Shown here: in pieces, positions 42,390 through 51,689 of the stretch
How positions within the stretch are numbered: the first letter of the stretch is position 1
How the letters are laid out: every line of letters begins with the position of its first letter
Source of the DNA: Microbacterium sp. Leaf320
GTDB lineage: Bacteria > Actinomycetota > Actinomycetes > Actinomycetales > Microbacteriaceae
DNA length: 64,000 nucleotides
NCBI RefSeq assembly: GCF_001423485.1
Contig: NZ_LMOD01000002.1
Location: 950,520 to 1,014,519 of the forward strand
Direction: 5' to 3'
Program-made: the position numbers and the translations under genes
The notes under the pieces: model-generated
Databases searched by the model: none
Told to the model about the DNA's origin: nothing
The model's input: the letters and a program-made list of their open reading frames with translations, nothing else

Positions 42390-45300
42390 TTGTTCAAGCC
42401 GGCTCGGTCGAAGACGACCGCCTCACGTTCGCTCGCCCTCCTCGCCGCCAGCGCCCTCGTCGTCTCGGGGTTCGGTGCGGTCGGCGCCCTCGGCGGTTCA
42501 CCCGCCTCCGCCGCCGACCGCACGGTTGCGCTTGTCGGCTCACTGCAGTCCGAGCTCGGCTGCGCGGCCGACTGGGCTCCTGACTGCGCCGAGACCGAGC
42601 TCGAGCCCACGGGCGCCGAGGGCATCTACTCGGCCGAGTTCGAAGTTCCCGCGGGCACCTGGCAGTACAAGGTCGCCCTGAACGACACATGGGACGAGGC
42701 CTACGGCCTCGACGGGGGCGCCGATGACATCCCGCTCACGATCGCAGGCCCCACGACCCTGCGCTTCACCTACGACGACTCGCTCAAGCGGGTGGGGCTC
42801 GAGGCGACCGATCTGCGCGGCGGCTACACGGCAGACGACGATGCGCTGATCGAGAGCCCGGCGCGCCAGGCCGGTGCCGGCGAGCAGTTCTACTTCGTGA
42901 TGACGGATCGCTTCGCGAACGGCGACACCTCGAACGACGCCGGCGGCCTCGAGGGCGACCGGCTCACCACCGGGTTCGACCCCACGGACAAGGGCTTCTA
43001 CCAGGGCGGCGACATCGCCGGCATCCGTGACAACCTCGACTACATCGAGGGGCTGGGCACATCGGCGATCTGGCTGACACCGAGCTTCGCCAACAAGCCG
43101 GTGCAGGGCGAGGGGGCGAACGCCTCGGCCGGGTACCACGGCTACTGGATCACCGACTTCACGCGCATCGACCCGCACCTCGGCACCAATGAGGAGCTGC
43201 AGGCGCTGATCGCGGACGCGCACGCCCGCGGCATCAAGGTGTACTTCGACATCATCACGAACCACACGGCCGACGTGATCGACTACACCGAGGGCCAGTA
43301 CTCCTACATCGACCAGGCGACGAGCCCCTACACCGATGCCGCGGGCACGGCCTTCGATCCGGCCGACCACGCGGGCACCGACGGCTTCCCCGAGCTCGAC
43401 CCGGCCACCAGCTTCCCGTACACGCCGGTGGTCGCCGACAGCGAAGCCGACGTCAAGGTGCCGGCCTGGCTGAACGACCCGACGCTGTATCACAACCGCG
43501 GTGACTCGACCTGGTCGGGGGAGTCGGTCACGTACGGCGACTTCAGCGGGCTCGACGACCTGATGACCGAGCACCCGACGGTCGTCAACGGCTTCGTCGA
43601 GGTCTACGACAAGTGGATCGACCTCGGCATCGACGGCTTCCGCATCGACACCGTCAAGCACGTGAACTTCGAGTTCTGGGAGAAGTGGACCGCCGACGTC
43701 CTCGACTACGCACACGAGACGGGCAACGACGACTTCTTCATGTTCGGCGAGGTCTACGACGCCGACCCGGTGAAGCTCGCCCCCTACGTGCGAGACACCG
43801 ACATGAACTCGATCCTCGACTTCACGTTCCAGTCGTCCGCCGTCAGCTATGCCTCGGGCAACTCCGCCAAGGGGCTGCAGTCGCTGTTCGCGGGCGACGA
43901 CCGCTACACGACCCCCGATTCGTCGGCCACGGCGCTGCCCACCTTCCTCGGCAACCATGACATGGGCAGGGTCGGATCCTTCCTGCAGTCGACGGATGCT
44001 CCGCTGCAGCGCGACGAGCTGGCGCACGAGCTCATGTTCCTCACCCGCGGTCAGCCCGTCATCTACTACGGCGACGAGCAGGGCTTCACGGGCGCCGGCG
44101 GCGACAAGGACGCCAGGCAGTCGCTCTTCGCCACGCAGGTCGCCGAGTACGCGAACCAGAACCTCATCACCGGCGAGCAGGCCGGCTCCGTCGACCGCTT
44201 CGCGACGGATGCCGCGCTCTACGAGCACATCGCCGCGCTGTCCGAGCTCCGTGAGTCGAACCCTGCTCTCGGCGAGGGGGCACAGATCGAGCGTTACGCG
44301 GCGTCCGGCGCCGGTGTCTACGCCTTCTCGCGGGTCGATGCCGACGACAAGGTCGAGTACCTGGTCGCAGTGAACAACGCTGCGACCGCGCAGACCGTCG
44401 ACCTCGCGACGTTGACCGCCGACGCGTCCTACGAGGTGCTCTACGGCGACGCCGCACCCCTCACCACGGATGCCGGTGCGGCTGCGTCGATCACGGTGCC
44501 CGCGCTGTCGGCCGTGGTCTGGAAGGCCGACTCCACCGTCACCGCGCCGACTGAGGCGGCATCCGTCGAGGTGGCCGTGCCGACCGCCGGAGCCGGTGTC
44601 ACCGGACAGTCCGCGGTGCAGGCCGACATCGCCGACCAGTGGGCGCAGACCAGCTTCGCCTGGCGCGTCGTCGGCTCTGACGAGTGGAAGGCCCTCGGCA
44701 CGGCGGAGGACACGGATCCGCGCGTCTTCCATGACATCCGTGACCTCGCGAACGGCACGCTGATCGAGTACCGGGCCGTGACGACGGATGCCGCCGGCAA
44801 CCACGCCGCCGCCTCGACCTACGCATCGGTCGGCAATGCCGTGACGCTGGAAGCCGGGGAGGAGCCCGAGTCGCCGATCGACATGGTGACGGTGCCCGGC
44901 AGCCTCAACTCCGAGATGGGCTGCGCAGGCGACTGGGACCCGGCGTGCGAGAAGGCCAAGCTGACCCTGCGCGCCGACGGCGTGTGGGCCGGCACGTTCG
45001 ATCTGCCGGCCGGTGACTACGAGTACAAAGCAGCGGTGAACGGCAGCTGGGCGGTCAACTACGGAGCGAACGGCGTTCCGGACGGCGCGAACGTCACGCT
45101 CACTCACGCCGGCGGACCGGTCACCTTCTACTTCGACCCTCGAACGAACATCGTGCAGTCCACGGCCGACGGCCCTATCGTGACGCTGCCGGGCTCCCTG
45201 CAGGACGAGCTCGGCTGCGCCGCCGACTGGTCGCCAGACTGCCTCGGCACCCTGATGGCCGACGGCGACCGTGACGGCGTCTACGAGTTCTCGACGGCGG

Positions 45301-48300
45301 ATCTGCCGACCGGCGCGTATGAACTCAAGGTCGCGCACGGTCTGAGCTGGGCCGAGAACTACGGCGCCGACGGAGTGCCGGGCGGCGCGAACATCTCGTT
45401 CAGCGCCACCGAGGGCACGGTGACATCGTTCCGCTACACGCTGGCGACGCACGTCCTCGAGGTCGGCAGCGACACCCCGCAGCTCCCCGGCACGGGGGAG
45501 CAGCGCGCGCACTGGGTCGATGCCGAGACGATCGCGTGGCCGGCCACGCTCGGGTCCGTCGACCAGGCGGCCTATCAGCTGTACTCCTCCGCAGACGCCT
45601 CGCTCGCCGTGGCCGACGGCGAGGTCGCAGGAGCAGAGCCGGTGGCGCTCGAGGTGATCGAGGGCGGCCTGACCGATGAGCAGCTCGCCCGATTCCCGGC
45701 GCTCGACGGCTACCTCGCCCTGCGGGTGACCGATGCGGATGCTGCGGCGCTGCTGCGCACGCAGCTCGCGGTCGCCCAGCGCGACGCGGCGGGCACGCTC
45801 ACGGCGTTCACCGGTGTGCAGATCGCGGGAGTCCTCGACGACCTCTATGCCGCCGCGCTCGACGATGTCGACCTCGGCGTGACGTTCTCGGGCAAGAAGC
45901 CGACGTTCCGGCTGTGGGCGCCGACCGCGCAGAGCGCGACGCTGCTCACCTGGAACGAGGGTGCCGAGGGTGACCCCGTGCGCCACGAGGCCACGTGGGA
46001 TGCGGCATCCGGTGTCTGGTCCGTCGCGGGCAAGAAGGACCTCAAGGGTGACGAATTCCTCTGGGAGGTCGTCGTCTACGCGCCGACGACCGGCGCGATC
46101 GAGAGCAACCAGGTCACCGACCCCTACTCGACCGCCCTCACGCTGAACTCGCAGCGTTCGGTCGCCGTCGATCTCGATGACAAGGCCTGGCAGCCGAAGC
46201 AGTGGCAGAAGGCCGAGTCGCCGGTCGTCGAGCGCGCGGTCGACCGCGCGATCTACGAGCTGCACATCCGGGACTTCTCGATCAGCGACGAGACGGTTCC
46301 GACCGCGGAACGCGGCACCTACCTGGCCTTCACCCGCGACAGCGCGGGCACCGACCAGCTGAAGCAGCTCGCGGATGCCGGAATCAACACCGTGCACCTG
46401 CTGCCCTCGTTCGACATCGCGTCCATCGAGGAAGACAGAGCGGCTCAGGCGGTGCCCGACTGCGACCTCGCCTCGTTCGGCCCTGCCGATTCGGCGCAGC
46501 AGGCGTGCATCCAGGCAGTCGCCGATGCCGACGGTTTCAACTGGGGCTATGACCCGTACCACTACTCGACACCCGAGGGCTCGTATGCGGTCGACGCCGA
46601 CGGCGGCGCCCGGGTGAGCGAGTTCCGCTCGATGGTCGGTGCGCTGCACGACATGGACCTGCAGGTCGTGCTCGACGAGGTGTTCAACCACACCGCGGCA
46701 TCCGGTCAGGCCGAGAAGTCGGTGCTCGACCAGGTGGTTCCGGGCTACTACCACCGGCTCAACGCGGCAGGCGGCGTCGAGACCTCGACGTGCTGCCAGA
46801 ACGTCGCGACCGAGCACCTCGCCGCACAGAAGCTCATGGTCGACTCGATCGTGACCTGGGCGCGCGACTACAAGGTCGACGGCTTCCGGTTCGACCTCAT
46901 GGGCCACCATTCGACGACGAACATGCAGGCGATCCGTGACGCGCTCGACGCGCTCACGCTCAAGAAGGACGGTGTCGACGGATCCGCGATCCACCTGTAC
47001 GGCGAGGGCTGGAACTTCGGCGAGGTCGCCGACAACGCCCTGTTCGAGCAGGCCACGCAGGGGCAGCTCGGGGGCACCGGCATCGGGACGTTCAACGACC
47101 GGCTGCGCGACGCCGTGCACGGCGGCAGCCCGGTGGACTCGTCGTCGACGTTCCGCCAGGGCTTCGGCACCGGTCTCGGCACCGATCCGAACGGCGATCC
47201 GATCAACGGCACCGTCGAGCAGGCTCTTGCCGACCTCGGGCACGAGACCGATCTGGTCAAGCTCGGGCTCGCGGGCAACCTGCGCGACTTCTCGTTCACG
47301 ACGAGCGACGGCGCGGTCACGGCAGGCGAGGCCATCGACTATCGCGGCTCGGCGGCAGGCTACGCCGACCAACCGGACGAGGTCATCAACTACGTCGACG
47401 CGCACGACAACGAGACGCTCTACGACCTCTCGGTGCTCAAGCTGCCGGTGGATACCCCGATGGCCGACCGTGTGCGCATGAACACGCTCGAGCTCGCGAC
47501 CGTGACGCTCTCTCAGTCGCCGTCGTTCTGGCACGCCGGCACCGAGCTGCTGCGGTCGAAGTCCCTCGACCGCAACAGCTACAACGCCGGGGACTGGTTC
47601 AACCGCATCGACTGGACGGGTCAGGAGTCGACGTTCGGCTCGGGGCTGCCGACCGCGGCGGACAACGAGGAGAAGTGGCCGATCATGGCGCCGCTGCTCG
47701 CCGATCCTGCGCTCAAGCCGGCCGCGGCCGACATGGCGGCCGCAGAGGCATCCGCTCTCGATCTGCTGCGCATCCGCGACGAGGTCGATCTGCTGCGGCT
47801 CGGCTCGGCCGAGCTGATCCAGCAGAAGGTCACGTTCCCGAACGGCGGGGCGGGGGCGGCTCCGGGCGTGATCCTGATGCAGATCGACGACCTGACGGGT
47901 CCCGACGCCGACGCCGAGCTCGACGGGGCGCTCGTCGCCTTCAACTCCTCACCCGCGCCGGTCACGCAGACGGTTGCAGGCCTGGCCGGGCGCTCGTTCG
48001 CGCTGACGCCGGCCCAGGCGAACGGAGCGGATGCCGTGGTCAAGACCACGACGTGGGATGCCGCGACGGGCACCGTGACGATCCCCGCCCGCTCGGTCGC
48101 CGTGCTCGTCGACGATCAGGTGCAGTCGATCGACACCCTGGTGCGTGCCAGCTCCGACGTGCTGGTGAAGGCGGGCAAGAGCGCCACGGTGAAGGTGACC
48201 GTCACCGCTCACGACGACACGGCCCCGGTGGGCACCGTGACGGTGCACGACCGCGGAAAGGTCGTCGCGACGGTCGAGCTGACGCCGGCGGACAAGGGCA

Positions 48301-48422
48301 AGGTCACGGTCTCGGTGCCGAAGCTCGGCCGGGGGATTCACCTGCTCACGGTGCGATTCGACGGCACGGAACCGTGGCAGGACTCCCGCGGCCCGCGCAG
48401 TCTGCCCGTGATCGTCTACTAG
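42390..48422 (+). CDS. Secreted multidomain amylopullulanase with two GH13 domains
   Basis: A 2010-residue exported enzyme. The start is a TTG at 42390: AGGGAG lies 6 nt upstream and the codon begins a clean signal peptide ending ASA near residue 42. Order: X25-type pullulanase module (45-150), GH13 domain 1 with Asp420, Glu454 and Asp524, an interdomain, two more X25-type modules (about 830-1030), an N2-like region, CBM48-like module (about 1160-1260), GH13 domain 2 of pullulanase type (YELHIRDFS) with Asp1502, Glu1539 and Asp1673, and a C-terminal Ig-like domain. Both active sites look intact, so it should cut alpha-1,4 and alpha-1,6 links of starch or pullulan. No sorting signal is seen. 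Confidence 0.93.
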   Translation: MFKPARSKTTASRSLALLAASALVVSGFGAVGALGGSPASAADRTVALVGSLQSELGCAADWAPDCAETELEPTGAEGIYSAEFEVPAGTWQYKVALNDTWDEAYGLDGGADDIPLTIAGPTTLRFTYDDSLKRVGLEATDLRGGYTADDDALIESPARQAGAGEQFYFVMTDRFANGDTSNDAGGLEGDRLTTGFDPTDKGFYQGGDIAGIRDNLDYIEGLGTSAIWLTPSFANKPVQGEGANASAGYHGYWITDFTRIDPHLGTNEELQALIADAHARGIKVYFDIITNHTADVIDYTEGQYSYIDQATSPYTDAAGTAFDPADHAGTDGFPELDPATSFPYTPVVADSEADVKVPAWLNDPTLYHNRGDSTWSGESVTYGDFSGLDDLMTEHPTVVNGFVEVYDKWIDLGIDGFRIDTVKHVNFEFWEKWTADVLDYAHETGNDDFFMFGEVYDADPVKLAPYVRDTDMNSILDFTFQSSAVSYASGNSAKGLQSLFAGDDRYTTPDSSATALPTFLGNHDMGRVGSFLQSTDAPLQRDELAHELMFLTRGQPVIYYGDEQGFTGAGGDKDARQSLFATQVAEYANQNLITGEQAGSVDRFATDAALYEHIAALSELRESNPALGEGAQIERYAASGAGVYAFSRVDADDKVEYLVAVNNAATAQTVDLATLTADASYEVLYGDAAPLTTDAGAAASITVPALSAVVWKADSTVTAPTEAASVEVAVPTAGAGVTGQSAVQADIADQWAQTSFAWRVVGSDEWKALGTAEDTDPRVFHDIRDLANGTLIEYRAVTTDAAGNHAAASTYASVGNAVTLEAGEEPESPIDMVTVPGSLNSEMGCAGDWDPACEKAKLTLRADGVWAGTFDLPAGDYEYKAAVNGSWAVNYGANGVPDGANVTLTHAGGPVTFYFDPRTNIVQSTADGPIVTLPGSLQDELGCAADWSPDCLGTLMADGDRDGVYEFSTADLPTGAYELKVAHGLSWAENYGADGVPGGANISFSATEGTVTSFRYTLATHVLEVGSDTPQLPGTGEQRAHWVDAETIAWPATLGSVDQAAYQLYSSADASLAVADGEVAGAEPVALEVIEGGLTDEQLARFPALDGYLALRVTDADAAALLRTQLAVAQRDAAGTLTAFTGVQIAGVLDDLYAAALDDVDLGVTFSGKKPTFRLWAPTAQSATLLTWNEGAEGDPVRHEATWDAASGVWSVAGKKDLKGDEFLWEVVVYAPTTGAIESNQVTDPYSTALTLNSQRSVAVDLDDKAWQPKQWQKAESPVVERAVDRAIYELHIRDFSISDETVPTAERGTYLAFTRDSAGTDQLKQLADAGINTVHLLPSFDIASIEEDRAAQAVPDCDLASFGPADSAQQACIQAVADADGFNWGYDPYHYSTPEGSYAVDADGGARVSEFRSMVGALHDMDLQVVLDEVFNHTAASGQAEKSVLDQVVPGYYHRLNAAGGVETSTCCQNVATEHLAAQKLMVDSIVTWARDYKVDGFRFDLMGHHSTTNMQAIRDALDALTLKKDGVDGSAIHLYGEGWNFGEVADNALFEQATQGQLGGTGIGTFNDRLRDAVHGGSPVDSSSTFRQGFGTGLGTDPNGDPINGTVEQALADLGHETDLVKLGLAGNLRDFSFTTSDGAVTAGEAIDYRGSAAGYADQPDEVINYVDAHDNETLYDLSVLKLPVDTPMADRVRMNTLELATVTLSQSPSFWHAGTELLRSKSLDRNSYNAGDWFNRIDWTGQESTFGSGLPTAADNEEKWPIMAPLLADPALKPAAADMAAAEASALDLLRIRDEVDLLRLGSAELIQQKVTFPNGGAGAAPGVILMQIDDLTGPDADAELDGALVAFNSSPAPVTQTVAGLAGRSFALTPAQANGADAVVKTTTWDAATGTVTIPARSVAVLVDDQVQSIDTLVRASSDVLVKAGKSATVKVTVTAHDDTAPVGTVTVHDRGKVVATVELTPADKGKVTVSVPKLGRGIHLLTVRFDGTEPWQDSRGPRSLPVIVY

Positions 48423-48426
48423 AACG

Positions 48427-48473
48427 ACGAAGACCGGATGCCGGGGCGCATGTCCCCGGCATCCGGTCTTCGT
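48427..48473. terminator. Bidirectional terminator, perfect 20-bp stem
   Basis: Bases 48427-48446 pair without mismatch with 48454-48473 across a 7-nt loop (CGCATGT), between the convergent amylopullulanase and aldo-keto reductase genes. Confidence 0.92.
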
Positions 48474-48482
48474 GCGGTCTCG

Positions 48483-49448
48483 TCACCAGGCGTAGGCCTC
48501 GGGGGCGGTGCCGCCGGGACCGGGCCAGATGCGGTCGAGCTCGGCGAGCGCGTCGGCATCGAGCACCACGTCGAGCGCTTCGACGGCGGAGTCGAGCTGA
48601 TCGATCGTCCGCGGGCCGATCACGGGCGCGGTCACCACCGGCTGGTGCAGCAGCCAGGCGATCGCGACGACACCGGGGCGGATGCCGAGCTCGGCGCAGA
48701 ACTCCTCGTAGCGTTCGATCGCAGGACGTCGGTCGCCGAGCGCGTCGAGGCTCGAGCGGGAGCGATCGGTCTTCTGCAGCACGCCGCCGAGCTGCCCGCT
48801 GGCGAGCGGCGACCAGGGCAGCAGTCCCATGCCGTACTGCTCCGCAGCGGGCACGACCTCGAGCTCGACGGTGCGCTCGGTGAGGTTGTACAGCGACTGC
48901 TCTGTGACAGGGGCAGGGTAGCCGGCGGCCGCGGCGATCTCGTGCACGCGCGCGAGATGCCACCCGGCGAAGTTCGAGCTGCCGAGATAGGTGATCTTGC
49001 CCTGTTCGCGCAGCGTCGCGAAGGCGCTGAGCGTCTCGTCGAGCGGCACCTCGCGGTCGATGTGGTGCATCTGGTACAGGTCGATGTGGTCGGTGCCGAG
49101 CCGCCGCAGCGAGTCGTCGACCGACGCGCGGATGTGCACCGCCGACAGGCCCCGATCGTTCGATCGAGGGCCCATCACACCGAACACCTTGGTCGCGACG
49201 ATCAGGTCGTCGCGGTTGCCGCGGTCCGTCATCCAACGTCCGAGGATCTCCTCCGACTGCCCGGGGTGGTCGCCCCACCGACCGCCGCCGTACACATCGG
49301 CGGTGTCGATGAAGTCGACACCGGCCTCGACCGCGCGATCCAGGATGGCGCGCGAGGCCTCCTCGTCGATCACCGGACCGAAGTTCATGGTGCCGAGAGC
49401 CAGGCGGCTCACTCGTGCTCCAGCTCGTCCGAGACGTGTGTACTGCAT
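48483..49448 (-). CDS. Aldo/keto reductase
   Basis: A 321-residue NADP-dependent TIM-barrel reductase. The catalytic set is visible as FIDTADVYGGG (Asp, Tyr), LIVATKVFG (Lys) and LYQMHHIDREV (His), with the cofactor-binding C-terminal region VIGPRTIDQLDSAVEAL. It reduces aldehydes, ketones or sugars; the specific substrate is not visible. GGAGGAG precedes the ATG, and the start overlaps the stop of the beta-galactosidase gene (TGATG), so both are one operon and the reductase may handle a released sugar. Confidence 0.9.
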   Translation of the reverse strand: MQYTRLGRAGARVSRLALGTMNFGPVIDEEASRAILDRAVEAGVDFIDTADVYGGGRWGDHPGQSEEILGRWMTDRGNRDDLIVATKVFGVMGPRSNDRGLSAVHIRASVDDSLRRLGTDHIDLYQMHHIDREVPLDETLSAFATLREQGKITYLGSSNFAGWHLARVHEIAAAAGYPAPVTEQSLYNLTERTVELEVVPAAEQYGMGLLPWSPLASGQLGGVLQKTDRSRSSLDALGDRRPAIERYEEFCAELGIRPGVVAIAWLLHQPVVTAPVIGPRTIDQLDSAVEALDVVLDADALAELDRIWPGPGGTAPEAYAW

Positions 49449-51508
49449 CAGCTGTTCTCCTCCTGCGAGTCCTGCGGGTCCTGCGAAGCGCTCGTGTCGA
49501 CGAACGCCCATCCGTACGGGCCGAGCTCGCGACGAGCCTCGGTCGACCTGGTCAGCACATCGGTACCGGCCACCTCGACCGCGAACGGCTCTGCACTGTG
49601 GTTGATGACGGTGAGGATGCTGCCTCGACGCGCGATCTCGACGTGGTCCGGCAGGCCCTCGATCTCGGCCGTCACCCCGGCCTCGGCGGCCAGCCAGCGC
49701 AGCACCGCGGTCATGCCCGCGTCGTCGGGGATCGTCGCGAGGTAGTACCCGTGCCCTGCGCCGAACGCCTTGTGCGTGAACGCGGCCCGGCCTTCGGTGC
49801 GCCCCTCGGTGAAGCGGCCGAGCACCTCGGCATCCTGCACGAGCAGCTCCTCGGCGAAGTACTGTCCGACGATGCGGCCGGCGGGCCCGTCGAGCGGAGC
49901 CTCCGACTGGCCGGGGCCGTCGGGCACCGCGTGGCTCGCGACCTCTCCGGCCGAGTCGGCCGAGCGCACGGACTCGGGGGGAACGAGGGCTCCGAAGTCC
50001 TCGAGCGCGACCCCGAGCGCGTCGCGCAGCGAGACGATGAACCCACCGTCGCGGAACGCGTCATCCTGATCGACGACATCGCTGAACGCCGAGACGAACA
50101 GGCTGCCGCCCTGGCGCACGTACGACGTCAGGTTGGCCGCGCCCTCGTCGCTCAGCAGATACTGCTGCGGTGCCACGACGAGCGAGTACCCGCTGAGGTC
50201 GCTGGTCGTGTTGACGATGTCGACGGCGAGGTTCTGCCGGTGCAGCGCCGCGTGCCAGCGGTGCGAGAGCGTGAGGTAGTCGAGCACGATCGGGTGGTCG
50301 CGCCCGTCGATGGCCCACCAGTTCTCCCAGTCGAAGACGAGGGCGATCTTCGCCCCCGAGCTGACATCCGGCAGGTCGGGAAGCTGGGCGAGCTGTCCGC
50401 CGAGTTCTGTGACCTCCCGCCAGGTGCGCGTCTCGAGCCCTGCCTGGGGCACCATCGCCGAGTGGAACTTCTCGCTGCCGCGCCGCGACTGCCGCCACTG
50501 GAAGAACATGATGCCGTCAGCGCCTCGCCCGACCGCCTGGGCGCTGATCGCGGCCATCTGCCCCGGCGCCTTCGGCGCATTGGTCGGCCGCCAGTTCAGC
50601 GCGTTGGTCGACTGCTCGGTGAGGATCCACGGCACGCCCGGCTTGAGCCCGCGCATCAGCTCGCGCGCGAACGCGGCCCCGCGGAACGACTCGGGGTCGT
50701 TGGGGTCGGGGTAGTTGTCGTCGCTGATCACGTCGACCTCGACCGCCCACTTCCAGTAGTCGGCAGGCGGGAACGCACCCATGAAGTTCGTCGTGATCGG
50801 CTGGGTCGCCCCCGAGGCGCGGATGATGTCGCGCTCCATGACGTAGAGCTCGAGCAGGGTGTCGGAGGTGAACCGCTTGAAGTCGAGCACGCTCGTCGGG
50901 TTGATGCTGTACGGCGCCTTGCGCGGCGGCACGATCTGGTCGAACGCGGTGTAGCGCTGCGACCAGAAGTCGGTGCCCCACGCGTGGTTGAGGGCGTCGA
51001 TGGTCTCGTACTTGCGCTGGAGCCACACACGGAAGGCGTCGCGCGCCGCGTCGGAGTAGTCGTAATGCAGGTGACATCCGTACTCGTTGTTGACGTGCCA
51101 GAGCACGACGGCCGGATGCTGCGCATAGCGCTCCGCCAGAGCCGTGACGAGCTCCGACGCGAGGCGGCGGTAGACGGGAGACGCGGGGGAGTAAGCCTGG
51201 CGGCTGCCCGGCCAGAACGTCGAGCCGTCGGCATCCTGCGGCAGCATCTCGGGATACGCGGCGGAGGCCCAGGGGGGAGGGGATGCGGTGGCGGTGGCGA
51301 GGTCGACCTGGATGCCGCCCTCGTGCAGCAGCCCGATGATCTCGTCGAGCCACTCCCAGTCGAACTCGCCCTCGGCGGGCTGGATCCGCGACCACGAGAA
51401 GATCCCGAGGCTCACGAGCGTGACACCCGCTTCGCGCATCAGCCGCACGTCTTCGGGCCACACCTCTCGTGGCCACTGCTCGGGGTTGTAGTCGGCGCCG
51501 TAGTGCAT
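49448..51508 (-). CDS. bgaA: Beta-galactosidase, GH42
   Basis: A 686-residue GH42 enzyme in three parts: TIM barrel (1-390), trimerisation domain with a Rossmann-like fold (about 390-610) and a beta C-terminal domain. The acid/base Glu142 is in WHVNNEYGCH and the nucleophile Glu298 in WILTEQSTNALNW; MHYGADYNPEQWP is the typical start. It lacks a signal peptide, so it cleaves imported beta-galactosides, possibly galactan or arabinogalactan oligosaccharides in view of the arabinan genes nearby. GGAAGCGTTTTCC, a LacI-type site, lies 49 bp upstream of the start. Confidence 0.95.
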   Translation of the reverse strand: MHYGADYNPEQWPREVWPEDVRLMREAGVTLVSLGIFSWSRIQPAEGEFDWEWLDEIIGLLHEGGIQVDLATATASPPPWASAAYPEMLPQDADGSTFWPGSRQAYSPASPVYRRLASELVTALAERYAQHPAVVLWHVNNEYGCHLHYDYSDAARDAFRVWLQRKYETIDALNHAWGTDFWSQRYTAFDQIVPPRKAPYSINPTSVLDFKRFTSDTLLELYVMERDIIRASGATQPITTNFMGAFPPADYWKWAVEVDVISDDNYPDPNDPESFRGAAFARELMRGLKPGVPWILTEQSTNALNWRPTNAPKAPGQMAAISAQAVGRGADGIMFFQWRQSRRGSEKFHSAMVPQAGLETRTWREVTELGGQLAQLPDLPDVSSGAKIALVFDWENWWAIDGRDHPIVLDYLTLSHRWHAALHRQNLAVDIVNTTSDLSGYSLVVAPQQYLLSDEGAANLTSYVRQGGSLFVSAFSDVVDQDDAFRDGGFIVSLRDALGVALEDFGALVPPESVRSADSAGEVASHAVPDGPGQSEAPLDGPAGRIVGQYFAEELLVQDAEVLGRFTEGRTEGRAAFTHKAFGAGHGYYLATIPDDAGMTAVLRWLAAEAGVTAEIEGLPDHVEIARRGSILTVINHSAEPFAVEVAGTDVLTRSTEARRELGPYGWAFVDTSASQDPQDSQEENS

Positions 51509-51556
51509 GGATCTCCTGGGTCGGTGGTCGATGACCTGTGCTGTCGACACTATCGG

Positions 51557-51569
51557 GGAAGCGTTTTCC
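51557..51569 (-). promoter_or_regulatory. LacI-type operator before the GH42 gene
   Basis: GGAAGCGTTTTCC is an imperfect palindrome with central CG. On the minus strand GATAGT, a likely -10, follows just after it, so the site would block the promoter. Confidence 0.6.
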
Positions 51570-51612
51570 AGACCAGCCCCGGCAGTGACCACGGAGACGA
51601 GGTCCATATATG

Positions 51613-51622
51613 AGGACGTCCT
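51613..51622 (+). promoter_or_regulatory. AGGACGTCCT palindrome before mmsA
   Basis: A perfect 10-bp palindrome in an AT-rich stretch (TATATGAGGACGTCCTAG), 68 bp before the mmsA start. A related half-site TATGAGGACATTAG occurs upstream of the gene island at 22.7 kb. Binding protein unknown. Confidence 0.45.
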
Positions 51623-51689
51623 AGTAAATCTCAGGATGCCGAAGTATCATCGTCATAGTGCCAACGACGGCGCGAAGGGACATCGCACA

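Noticed and set aside
42540..47534. A 1664-codon open frame antisense to the amylopullulanase
   Set aside because: The sense strand has two complete GH13 active sites; the antisense product is Arg/Val/Asp-rich as expected for a shadow frame in high-GC DNA.
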